Notes: generated by a model from the sequence alone, not told the origin. A DNA stretch of 11,867 nucleotides from Caldifarciminota bacterium UBA3073 (GCA_002366725.1 DFBT01000052.1:1-11867), one strand, 5' to 3'. Counted from the stretch's first letter, positions 1 to 6,614 are shown. Numbers and translations: made by a program.

Positions 1-146
1 TTAAACAAAAGAGCTATCTCAATCTCTATTGTCCTTAAATAATTCAGTAATTGTGCTTCGTTATACTTAAATTCTTTATCCTGTTTTTCTGCGTGTCTAC
101 CTGTCCATACGGATCCGTAGGGATCGGTAGACAGGCATCTGCGTCC
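1..146. repeat. Right part of a GGACGCAGAT-bounded intergenic element (E1)
   Basis: The right boundary is ATCTGCGTCC at 137-146, 9 bp from the stop codon of the PorV-like gene. The left boundary lies outside the window. The arm sequence CTTTATCCTGTTT...CTGCGT resembles the right arm at 10671-10771. The arm is interrupted by a 40-bp palindrome at 96-135. The element contains a GxxExxY fragment. Confidence 0.7.
96..135. repeat. 40-bp palindromic insertion unit, divergent copy
   Basis: Same unit as at 3223-3262 and 6575-6614, with the same central TACGGATCCGTA. The outer arms differ: here the stem is TGTCTACC (94-101) / GGTAGACA (126-133), still perfectly paired. The flanks TCTGCGT and CATCTGCGTCC match the uninterrupted arm TCTGCGTTCATCTGCGTCC at 10753-10771. 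Confidence 0.8.
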
Positions 147-155
147 CATACAGAT

Positions 156-1061
156 TCAAAAGGCGAGTCCCAAGGACAATCTTTCTGCCTTTATCAAATA
201 TCCAAAATATGAATATGAATAGTCCAGCTTCACGCGAATATTCCCCACCTCCTTCTCAAATCCGACTCCCAAAGACCAGGTCTCTTCGTCGTAGCCGAAT
301 TTATATCCCGCCCTCACTATAAACATACCCAAAAGCTCATATTCACCACCAAGAGATGCCCTTTCTCTCGAATCAGTCGGCTTATCAAATACGAATCCAA
401 CCGTGAGATTCTCGAGTGGTCGTGTTGAGACACCGAAGGCAAAGGATGTTGGAAGGGGAGACGCTTCCTCTATAAACTGGAGATTTGGCCCAAAATTCGA
501 TATCTTCATTCCAAATCTCGTATCCATCCAGTTGGTTTGAAAGAGGGTACCGATGTCACCGCATAAAGCCTGGGTACTATATCCATAGGACTCCATTCTT
601 ATGAATTTTGCTGTCACTCCAATAGACGCCTTATCGGTGAGCGCCCGGCCATAGCTAAAACCAAGTGAGTAGTCTATCCAGTAAAAGTACTCTCCCGTTC
701 CATCGGGACGAAGGGGTGTTCGCACCTCCATTTTATCTGTATACAGGGTTGCAAAGGAAAGACCGAATGTTCCCCATCCCGGAAATTCCTGGGCAATACC
801 GAGGAATTCATAGTTTATTCCGGCAAACCATGGGGTATGTGTAGCGAATATATCCCTTCCTTCAAGCAATGAAAGCCCGGCGGGGTTATAGTATAGCGCA
901 CTCGCATCCTCTGCGATGGATAGATACGCCTCCCCCATACCACATGCCCTGGCATTTGGGCCAATCCTCAATGATTGACCGAGTGTAGTACCCGGTCTCT
1001 CGTACTGGGACAGAAGAACACCTGGTATCATAAGAATCGCCAGAAGTAGAAATCTCTTCAT
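156..1061 (-). CDS. PorV/PorQ-family outer-membrane beta-barrel protein
   Basis: A 301-residue exported barrel. The first ~18 residues (MKRFLLLAILMIPGVLLSQ) are a Sec signal peptide. Residues ~34-62 carry the PorV/PorQ/UPF0164-type N-terminal signature, a G..ARA.GMGEAY stretch followed by LYYNPAGL, shared with FadL-like barrels. The rest alternates amphipathic strands and Gly/Tyr turns and ends in LSLGLAF, with the terminal Phe usual for Bam-assembled barrels. In Bacteroidota PorV is the outer-membrane component of type IX secretion that releases cargo from the translocon; whether this member does that is inference, supported by the adjacent upstream gene, which encodes a protein with a sorting-type C-terminus. 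Start choice: ATG at 1061 begins a clean signal peptide and follows GGGGGGT at four bases; an in-frame GTG at 1079 and ATG at 1073 would add an unlikely MIMGGN leader. Last gene of the series; 258-276 bp repeat-filled gap before it. Confidence 0.85.
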   Translation of the reverse strand: MKRFLLLAILMIPGVLLSQYERPGTTLGQSLRIGPNARACGMGEAYLSIAEDASALYYNPAGLSLLEGRDIFATHTPWFAGINYEFLGIAQEFPGWGTFGLSFATLYTDKMEVRTPLRPDGTGEYFYWIDYSLGFSYGRALTDKASIGVTAKFIRMESYGYSTQALCGDIGTLFQTNWMDTRFGMKISNFGPNLQFIEEASPLPTSFAFGVSTRPLENLTVGFVFDKPTDSRERASLGGEYELLGMFIVRAGYKFGYDEETWSLGVGFEKEVGNIRVKLDYSYSYFGYLIKAERLSLGLAF

Positions 1062-1117
1062 ATTACCCCCCATTATCACATCAAATATTGAAAATCAAAT
1101 ATCAAAATGCTTTTTCT
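1062..1117 (-). promoter_or_regulatory. Leader of the PorV-like gene, shared with the TonB-receptor gene
   Basis: The minus-strand stretch from AAAAAGCATTTT through GATATTTGATTTT to GGGGGGTAATATG is closely similar to the leader at 6332-6380. It is A/T-rich with a loose 7-bp TTGATAT/TTGATTT periodicity, and ends in a G-run Shine-Dalgarno (1066-1071). It probably holds the promoter or the 5' UTR, but no convincing -35/-10 pair can be fixed. Confidence 0.4.
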
Positions 1118-1134
1118 GGACGCAGATAAACGCA

Positions 1135-1154
1135 CCTGCCTACCGTCAGGCAGG
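1135..1154. repeat. 20-bp palindromic insertion unit
   Basis: The unit is CCTGCCTACCGTCAGGCAGG with a 7-bp stem CCTGCCT/AGGCAGG. Removing it restores CGCAGATTATCA, which exists uninterrupted at 3346-3357 in the sister element E3. Identical unit at 3306-3325. Confidence 0.85.
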
Positions 1155-1232
1155 GATTATCAAGATTTTTTACCTCTTTTTTTTAATTTTTTGAAAATGT
1201 ATTAATTTTTTTAATCTTGTGTTTCTGCGTTT

Positions 1233-1296
1233 ACCCCGTTAAATAGAAATTTTTTAAGGATCCACCAACGTTCGTCGTCACATTATTTAACGGGGT
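1233..1296. repeat. ACCCCGTTAAATA inverted-repeat unit
   Basis: Left arm ACCCCGTTAAATA (1233-1245) and right arm TATTTAACGGGGT (1284-1296) are perfect 13-bp inverted repeats around a 38-bp core. It sits inside the right arm of E2 (CTGCGT before, GAATCTGCGTCC after). The core differs from that of the copies at 6435 and 10687. Confidence 0.8.
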
Positions 1297-1337
1297 GAAT
1301 CTGCGTCCTGATTTAGAATTTATCTGCGTCCAAAATT

Positions 1338-3191
1338 TTATTTTATCACCACAAACTTTCCGAGTTGTATGTCCCCCGTGTTTTGGTCCTCCACGGAGAA
1401 AATATATATTCCCGATGAGATTGCCTGATTCACCCTTGAGATAAGATTCCAATCCTCCCACCCTTTCAAGGAGTCGTTATGCTCTATTGTTTTAACAAGG
1501 TCACCAGTCAGGGTATAAACCCTTATTGTGCAATGGGCGGATAGGTTTATGAACTGAATCTTTCTATCTCTCTCCGTCCAACCCGCCGTTGGGGCATATG
1601 TTGGGACCTCCCACCCGTGTTTTGTATAGTCAACATCACCTCTGTATGGATTGGGCACAACTGCAACCCTCTCGCCCCTCCCCGCGGCAAACCCCGGCAT
1701 AGCCTCTACCAGAGAAGCAAGTATGCCACACTCCTTGGGTCCTGTGTTTTGTACGGTATCCGGCAGGTCATAGGATGTTACTGCGTAGTAGTAATGGATG
1801 CAATTTACAAGCCCGCTGTCTACATATTCATGCTGTAGTCCCGTATTGCGTCCATACCAATCCACCTTATCAAAATCTGCAATCAGTGTATAGGGACCGT
1901 CTTTACTCCTGGATTTGTAGACCCTGTATCCTTCAAAATCCATAAATATGCTATCCGCCCTTAAGGTATCCTCAAAATATTCTGGACTATCATCCCATTT
2001 GAGTGTTATTTTGTGATTGTCGGGTACTATTTCGGTAATCTTTGGAGGTGGCGGTGGTGGTGAAAATGCCAGTCTTCTATCGTTATAATAATAATGCGCA
2101 TAATCCACATTATCATACAAGTCGAGTTCATTTTCACCACCCACCATTGCATATGCAGCAACAATCATAGAGTCCGGTCTCAATGTATATGGACCGAATG
2201 CAAGAACCCACTGTACATCCCCAACCTTGTTCCGGGTTTCTTCTGGTGGGTCTATCTCTCCCACGGTCATGACCTTGTATGCATATTCATCTGGTCTCTC
2301 CTCTTCCTCGTCTACCCCGTAGTCCCAGTCCCTGGCTGCCTTAAATGTAATCACTTTAGTATCTATATCTGGCGCACTTAAGATGGTCCACCCCATAACG
2401 CTCTCCGCTGTTCCATCCTCACCACCTGGTGCATCTGCAGATACTGCCACTCTTCTTGCCTCATTATACCAACAATGGTCGTCCAGTGAAATCTTATCCC
2501 TTCTTTCCCATATTGAACCCGTTACATTATCTAAATCACCGGTCTGGAGGTTGCATTGAAAACCTATATAAAAGTTCTCTATCGTATTTCTGCCAGTGTT
2601 TTTTATATAGGATTCAAAAAATATAATATCATCGATATCCGGATAACCCCATGCATAATTCATCTGCCAAATATCTATTCCCATTGCCTTGTGTATTAAC
2701 ATATGGCTCAATGTATCTCTATCGGAGTAATGTGCCAGAAAATCCATCTCCGATAATGGCTGATACCTTTCACCAGTTATTACTCCACCCGTTCCACAGA
2801 TTGCCGGTGAGTAAAATTCTTCAACTATCGAATCTACCTCCTCGCCCATCCTATACATATATAGACTATCATACATCTCGCTATCTGGCCAAAGCTCGTG
2901 CCAGGGAGATGCTCCAAATCCTCCACCGCCATTTGATACACAGGTATCATTATTTACGACACCTCCGTATACAAAGTGAAAGCTATCAAGAAAGTCAATG
3001 TTTGAGCCCGCTGGATACTCACAGCGATTCTCCGCCACAAAACCCCAGAATGAACCTATCATTCCCATGTTGGTAACCCATACTTTAATCTTGCCGGCTT
3101 GTTGCCGTTTCTTTTGGATGTTGCTTCTTGGAGGCTGAGCAAGACCGGCAGATGCCAATACCACGAGCAGTAACAGGACAAGCTTTCGCAT
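1338..3191 (-). CDS. Secreted FnIII-domain protein with type-A-sorting-like C-terminus
   Basis: 617 residues. Signal peptide at 1-18 (MRKLVLLLLVVLASAGLAQ). The large N-terminal region (~35-375) is Trp/Tyr/Asp-rich and I do not recognise it as an enzyme; it has no obvious catalytic motif. A six-proline linker (~378-383) leads to a fibronectin-III-like domain (~385-495, with GYRVYKS and YYYAVTSYD). The tail (~508-617) has VVPNPYRG, then IQFINLSAHCTIRVYTLTGD, then SGIYIFSVE and GKFVVIK, the pattern of FlgD-Ig/T9SS type-A sorting domains in FCB and related candidate phyla. It is therefore probably exported across the outer membrane and attached to, or released from, the surface. It lies between the TonB receptor and the PorV-like gene in the same direction. 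Start: ATG at 3191 follows AGGGGTGTT; the in-frame ATGs at 3209 and 3203 would add MIMRGV ahead of the signal peptide. Confidence 0.8.
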   Translation of the reverse strand: MRKLVLLLLVVLASAGLAQPPRSNIQKKRQQAGKIKVWVTNMGMIGSFWGFVAENRCEYPAGSNIDFLDSFHFVYGGVVNNDTCVSNGGGGFGASPWHELWPDSEMYDSLYMYRMGEEVDSIVEEFYSPAICGTGGVITGERYQPLSEMDFLAHYSDRDTLSHMLIHKAMGIDIWQMNYAWGYPDIDDIIFFESYIKNTGRNTIENFYIGFQCNLQTGDLDNVTGSIWERRDKISLDDHCWYNEARRVAVSADAPGGEDGTAESVMGWTILSAPDIDTKVITFKAARDWDYGVDEEEERPDEYAYKVMTVGEIDPPEETRNKVGDVQWVLAFGPYTLRPDSMIVAAYAMVGGENELDLYDNVDYAHYYYNDRRLAFSPPPPPPKITEIVPDNHKITLKWDDSPEYFEDTLRADSIFMDFEGYRVYKSRSKDGPYTLIADFDKVDWYGRNTGLQHEYVDSGLVNCIHYYYAVTSYDLPDTVQNTGPKECGILASLVEAMPGFAAGRGERVAVVPNPYRGDVDYTKHGWEVPTYAPTAGWTERDRKIQFINLSAHCTIRVYTLTGDLVKTIEHNDSLKGWEDWNLISRVNQAISSGIYIFSVEDQNTGDIQLGKFVVIK

Positions 3192-3281
3192 AACACCCCT
3201 CATAATCATATCAAAAATTAAACCTGCCTGTCCATACGGATCCGTAGGGACCGGTAGGCAGGTATCAGAAATACTCTTTTA
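3192..3281 (-). promoter_or_regulatory. Leader of the secreted-protein gene, interrupted by a 40-bp palindrome
   Basis: The leader aligns with that of the TonB-receptor gene (6332-6380) once the 40-bp unit at 3223-3262 is removed. The ribosome-binding site AGGGGTG lies next to the start. If the promoter is in this stretch, the insertion has moved it or split it. Confidence 0.4.
3223..3262. repeat. 40-bp palindromic insertion unit
   Basis: Starts CCTGCCTGTCC, ends CCGGTAGGCAGG, central perfect palindrome TACGGATCCGTA (3235-3246). Flanked by A (3222) and T (3263). The sister leader near 6349-6370 has the same flanks joined directly. It is the reverse complement of the unit at 6575-6614 over all 40 bp. 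Confidence 0.85.
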
Positions 3282-3290
3282 GGACGTTCA

Positions 3291-3335
3291 CCCCGCACCT
3301 ATGCACCTGCCTACCGTCAGGCAGGTAGGTGGGGG
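3291..3335. repeat. CCCCGCACC palindrome split by a nested 20-bp unit
   Basis: CCCCGCACCTATGCA (3291-3305), then the 20-bp unit CCTGCCTACCGTCAGGCAGG (3306-3325), then TAGGTGGGGG (3326-3335). The uninterrupted palindrome is at 6390-6415. Apart from one lost C in the right half, removing the 20-mer restores it. Confidence 0.85.
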
Positions 3336-3567
3336 CAGGAATTTTCGCAGATTATCAGGATTTTTTACTACTAAAAATTCCAACGACCAAAATCTCAATG
3401 ATCGAAATTATTTAGAATTTAGAACTCGTGCATTTTTTAATCTAATTGGCAAACTCACAAGTCAAAGATCAAAACCACATCTCAAAAACTTTCTCTTTAG
3501 TTTTGAGTTTTGAGTTGTATGATTTTCAGGTTTCGGGTTTCGGATTTTATCTTGTGTATCTGCGTCC

Positions 3568-3598
3568 ACCCTGTTAGATGCTTGCTATCTAACGGGGT
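3568..3598. repeat. 31-bp ACCCTGTTAGAT inverted-repeat unit
   Basis: Left arm ACCCTGTTAGAT (3568-3579), right arm ATCTAACGGGGT (3587-3598), with one T-for-C change that still allows a G-U pair in RNA. Placed between two copies of the CTGCGTC arm end. It is a short-core relative of the units at 1233, 6435 and 10687. Confidence 0.75.
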
Positions 3599-3619
3599 AA
3601 ATCTGCGTCTAAAATTTCA

Positions 3620-6331
3620 TTAAAAACCAAGCTTGACCCCTAACTTAATCTGCCTTGGAGCGCTAAAAGTTGAAGGATTCTTCTTATATTGCATCTCCCG
3701 CCATGTGTAAATCTTGTGTGACCCGCCATCTGCATCTCCGTATTTATAGGGCTCACCGGTCCATGGGTTAAGCCAGTTCTTGTCACTCGTCTTCACATTC
3801 TTGTTATTCCACAGATTCAATATATCGGCAAATAACCGAAGCTCACCCTTCCCTACACTAAATTCTTTCTGTAGATGAACATCTACTGTTGATGTAAATG
3901 GTCGGGTGCCCTGGTTCTGGAGCGTGGGGTCATCCTTTGGAGTGTAGGGCAGACCAGAACCAAAGTCCCACAGGATGTCCAATCTCCATCTATCCGGTAA
4001 TCTGCCGAACAGGTACTCACCTTTTGATGCCTCGATGCTCAAAGCGGCAACGATCTTATGATTTCGGTCCCAGTCGAGTCTGCTTCCCCGAACAGGTTCC
4101 CACTCCCAACCCCTGTAATACTCCATAAATTCCCACGAGGAATAGCCCATTCCGTTTTGGTATGTATAAGAGATACTACCCGATGTGTGATGTGAATATC
4201 GTTTCTTCAGTTCGAGTTCTATACCGCGGGCACGGCCGTATCCGCGATTGACCCACACCCAGATCGGCGGCATACCCACATTCATCAACCCCACATAATC
4301 GTACATATCTTTATTGAACAGTTTTATATAAGCCGCCAGGTCGGGTGCAAATTGATGTGAAAGCCCAAACTCGTACTGGATGGTCTTCTGTGGTTTCAGG
4401 CTCGGATTACCGCACCATGTTCCCGTCCAGGGGTCCCTGAAGAGATACTGAAGTTGGGGAATCTGTTGGAATCGTCCGTAGTTGAAATAAATACTGGTTC
4501 TCTCGCTAATGGGATGGGATATTCCAAGTCTTGGAGAGAAGAACTGTGTCGGCTCTAATTCCCATTCCAGTCCCGTCGCCTTCTCCCACTGTTGCTGATA
4601 GAGGGTGTCTCCGAGAATCGCCTCTCCCGGGGTAAAATAATCGAGTCTTGCCCCAATGTTTACAACGAGACCGGGAAGTTCCATCTTGTCCTGTAGATAG
4701 ATGGCTCCCAGCCAGGGATGACCGTGCTCGAAGACCCATCTGTATAGCCCATAATCTGGCCAGGGTCCAGGCCTCTCTGCGCCCGGGGAGCGAAATGAAC
4801 CGTAATATTGAATGTTTACATAGGAGACATCCTCGTAATCCACATTGAACCCAAATTTAATGAGATGCCGGGGATGAATCTGTGATGTAAAGTTAAATTT
4901 TGTCGTCCAAACCCAGGACGAGTCGTCCGACCAATACTGGTAAACACCTTCGTCAACGAACCCATAAGCATCATGATGCCAGCCCCAACTGGCATTTTCG
5001 ACATATTCGCTGTCAACAACCGCAGAATCAACAGCTATGCTATCAATAGCGAAACTATCAATGACCGTGCTATCTTGGAGAAGTCTCGCATATCCCCACT
5101 CATATTCCCATAGAGTGTCTTCCCAGTAATATTCCCAGTGCCAGAACTCGGGCGGTGTCCTGCCCCACAGGTCGTCGTGAGAGTGGGTGAAAAGATGGCC
5201 CAGGTGTATACTATAGAAGCTATTCTCTGACAAGCTATGGGTAAAGGATAAAACTGCCTGAGTGGTTATTTTTTCCGTGTTATTTGTTGAATCGGGCAGG
5301 TTCTTCCAGTCCCAGTTAAACCCTCCCCCTTCATACCCCGAATAGCACTGGTATCCTCTACGGTAGCCCAGATTGAGTTTATAATTGGGAGAGATATTGT
5401 AGGTAAGTTTTAGATTGAAGTTCGTGGAGTTGCTCTGACGGTCGTGGTAACTCATCCCCAGAAACTCTCGCTCATCACGGGTTCTATGATTGTTAAGATA
5501 GGTATCGGTAAAGCTTCCACTCCCGGAAAAGAAAAACCTTGCATCAACGGGGAGAAAGGGAATGGGACCTCCGAAAGCAAAGGCAGCATAATCGGTGTTA
5601 AATGAACACTCTTTTGGGGACAAATTATCTGTCTTGTATAGCACTTCACTCGATAGCCTCTTACTACCTTCCCTCGTTACTATATTTACAACCCCGGACT
5701 GCGCCTCTCCATATTCTGCATTGAATCCGCCGGTGAGCATCTCCATCTCCTCAATAGACATAACATCTAAGTCCAAGGCGGCAGTTGCCCCGTGTATGGG
5801 ATGTCTGACGGCGATCCCGTCTATATAGTAGACCGTCTCGGATGTCCTTCCGCCCCTTACATGACTCCCGGTTACCCCCGGCTGGAGTCTCACGAGTTCC
5901 GTTGAACGCTCGACATTGGGTGTTCTCTCTATCTCTTTCCTCGACGCGTATCTCACAGATGCCGTAACATCGTGCTCTATCAGTGGTCTCTCGGCAGTAA
6001 CAGTTATACCGGGTACCTCTATTACAGTTGGCTTTAACTCAAAGTTTATTATCGTGGTCCTGTCAATCCTCACCTCCACTTTCTTCACGGTGACAGACCG
6101 GTATCCCATCATCTCCGCTCTCAGGGTGTACTCACCGGGTGGAAGCTGAATGATGTAGTACTCACCATACTCATCGGTCGCGGCTCCAAACCTCGTATCT
6201 GGAATAAAGATATTCACGCTCGGCAGGGGCTGTCCGGTCTCCGTATCGACAATCTTTCCCGCGAGTTTACCCGTTACTCCCGCATAAACTCCCGTCGAGA
6301 GTAGGATGAGGAATAGTATTGCTTTCTTCAT
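3620..6331 (-). CDS. TonB-dependent outer-membrane receptor with carboxypeptidase-regulatory-like N-terminus
   Basis: 903 residues. Signal peptide ~1-17 (MKKAILFLILLSTGVYA). Residues ~22-100 form a carboxypeptidase-D regulatory-like beta-sandwich (GKIVDTETGQPLPSVNIFI ... GEYTLRAEMMGY). A TonB-box-like EVPGITVTAERP follows at ~105-116, then the plug (~117-225) with RLQPGV, VRGGRTSETVYYIDG and GEAQSGVVNIVTREG. The remainder is a 22-strand-type barrel ending in IKLGVKLGF with a terminal Phe. It would import a ligand across the outer membrane using TonB energy; the ligand cannot be read from sequence. SusC-like proteins share this layout, but no SusD follows. One barrel loop has a Trp/Tyr/Glu-rich stretch (~395-415) followed by a pentapeptide repeat (423-442). 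The gene is preceded by GGGGGT at the usual distance from ATG 6331. Confidence 0.93.
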   Translation of the reverse strand: MKKAILFLILLSTGVYAGVTGKLAGKIVDTETGQPLPSVNIFIPDTRFGAATDEYGEYYIIQLPPGEYTLRAEMMGYRSVTVKKVEVRIDRTTIINFELKPTVIEVPGITVTAERPLIEHDVTASVRYASRKEIERTPNVERSTELVRLQPGVTGSHVRGGRTSETVYYIDGIAVRHPIHGATAALDLDVMSIEEMEMLTGGFNAEYGEAQSGVVNIVTREGSKRLSSEVLYKTDNLSPKECSFNTDYAAFAFGGPIPFLPVDARFFFSGSGSFTDTYLNNHRTRDEREFLGMSYHDRQSNSTNFNLKLTYNISPNYKLNLGYRRGYQCYSGYEGGGFNWDWKNLPDSTNNTEKITTQAVLSFTHSLSENSFYSIHLGHLFTHSHDDLWGRTPPEFWHWEYYWEDTLWEYEWGYARLLQDSTVIDSFAIDSIAVDSAVVDSEYVENASWGWHHDAYGFVDEGVYQYWSDDSSWVWTTKFNFTSQIHPRHLIKFGFNVDYEDVSYVNIQYYGSFRSPGAERPGPWPDYGLYRWVFEHGHPWLGAIYLQDKMELPGLVVNIGARLDYFTPGEAILGDTLYQQQWEKATGLEWELEPTQFFSPRLGISHPISERTSIYFNYGRFQQIPQLQYLFRDPWTGTWCGNPSLKPQKTIQYEFGLSHQFAPDLAAYIKLFNKDMYDYVGLMNVGMPPIWVWVNRGYGRARGIELELKKRYSHHTSGSISYTYQNGMGYSSWEFMEYYRGWEWEPVRGSRLDWDRNHKIVAALSIEASKGEYLFGRLPDRWRLDILWDFGSGLPYTPKDDPTLQNQGTRPFTSTVDVHLQKEFSVGKGELRLFADILNLWNNKNVKTSDKNWLNPWTGEPYKYGDADGGSHKIYTWREMQYKKNPSTFSAPRQIKLGVKLGF
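5006..5065 (-). repeat. In-gene tandem pentapeptide repeat (4 x 15 bp) in a receptor loop
   Basis: Residues 423-442 of the TonB receptor read VIDSF, AIDSI, AVDSA, VVDSE: four tandem five-residue units of form [VA][IV]DSx. The DNA shows matching 15-bp periodicity with GATAGC/GATAGT at related positions. Likely an extracellular loop, next to an aromatic-rich stretch. Confidence 0.8.
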
Positions 6332-6380
6332 AATACCCCCATAGTAATATCAAAAATCAAATATCAAAAATGCTTTTTTA
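6332..6380 (-). promoter_or_regulatory. Leader of the TonB-receptor gene
   Basis: Short 49-bp A/T-rich leader ending in GGGGGTATTATG (G-run 6336-6340). It shares the AAAAGCATTTTTGATATTTG block with the PorV-like gene leader. It is too short for a cobalamin or other large riboswitch. No firm promoter hexamers. Confidence 0.4.
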
Positions 6381-6389
6381 GGACGTTCA

Positions 6390-6415
6390 CCCCGCACCTA
6401 TGCATAGGTGCGGGG
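6390..6415. repeat. 26-bp perfect palindrome
   Basis: CCCCGCACCTATG followed by its exact reverse complement CATAGGTGCGGGG. Uninterrupted form of the split copy at 3291-3335. It sits just inside the left end of E4. Confidence 0.9.
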
Positions 6416-6434
6416 CAGGGATCTTCGCAGATTT

Positions 6435-6499
6435 ACCCCGTTAAATAGAGGCGCCTTATAGCAACGCCTCGGTAATTATTTTAAGTTATTTAACGGGGT
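6435..6499. repeat. ACCCCGTTAAATA inverted-repeat unit
   Basis: Perfect 13-bp arms (6435-6447 and 6487-6499) around a 39-bp core containing CGCCTTATAGCAA. The same core motif appears in reverse complement in the unit at 10687-10749. Confidence 0.85.
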
Positions 6500-6574
6500 G
6501 AGCAGGATAAAAAATTCATGTATTTTAACAAATTTAAAGAAAAAAATAAAAAATCTTGATAATCTGCGTGAATC

Positions 6575-6614
6575 CCTGCCTACCGGTCCCTACGGATCCG
6601 TATGGACAGGCAGG
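6575..6614. repeat. 40-bp palindromic insertion unit
   Basis: Starts CCTGCCTACCGG, ends GGACAGGCAGG. It interrupts the right arm of E4 between GAATC (ending 6574) and TGCGTCC (starting 6615); the intact arm GAATCTGCGTCC is seen at 1297-1308. Exact reverse complement of the unit at 3223-3262. Confidence 0.85.

Larger units (their letters stand above)
1..149 (-). pseudogene. Partial chimeric ORF ending in a GxxExxY-family fragment
   Basis: On the minus strand an ATG at 149-147 opens a frame that runs off the left edge (at least 49 codons). Its last part reads NEAQLLNYLRTIEIEIALLF, which matches the conserved C-terminal core (EAQLLNYLRA...EVGLLLNFG) of GxxExxY proteins, a PD-(D/E)XK-nuclease-like family. 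The GxxExxY signature and the catalytic E-x-K strand that should precede it are absent; instead the N-terminal residues are encoded by a GGACGCAGAT repeat arm and an inserted 40-bp palindrome. The ATG follows the stop codon of the PorV-like gene by two codons in the same frame, so reinitiation is conceivable. Most likely a decayed fragment carried inside a repeat element; the sequence left of the window would show whether the C-terminus is intact. The family match is from recognition of the motif, not a search. Confidence 0.6.
1118..1331. repeat. GGACGCAGAT-bounded intergenic element (E2)
   Basis: Bounded by GGACGCAGAT at 1118-1127 and ATCTGCGTCC at 1322-1331 (a second inner copy is at 1299-1308), giving 10-bp perfect terminal inverted repeats. 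The right end is 6 bp from the stop codon of the secreted-protein gene. The arms are interrupted by a 20-bp palindrome (1135-1154) and an ACCCCGTTAAATA inverted-repeat unit (1233-1296). The centre (1160-1215) is a T/A-rich spacer without coding potential. Confidence 0.75.
3282..3610. repeat. GGACG-bounded intergenic element (E3)
   Basis: Runs from GGACG (3282) to ATCTGCGTCT (3601-3610), with an inner ATCTGCGTCC at 3558-3567; the right end is 9 bp from the stop codon of the TonB receptor. It fills most of the 428-bp gap between genes. It contains a split CCCCGCACC palindrome with a 20-bp unit nested in it (3291-3335) and a 31-bp ACCCTGTTAGAT unit (3568-3598). The middle (3360-3545) is A/T-rich with loose tandem motifs such as TTTTGAG twice and TTTCGG twice; I see no gene in it. 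Confidence 0.7.

Noticed and set aside
2651..3076. 141-codon open frame on the plus strand
   Set aside because: It is antisense to the secreted-protein gene, has no signal, motif or ribosome-binding site, and its composition mirrors the opposite strand.
3360..3545. Small gene or structured RNA in the middle of E3
   Set aside because: A/T-rich stretch with loose short tandem motifs; the 70-codon plus-strand frame over it starts inside a palindrome and has no recognisable content.
6332..6380. Cobalamin or other riboswitch before the TonB receptor
   Set aside because: The leader is only 49 bp to the repeat element and contains no B12-box-like or other conserved riboswitch core.
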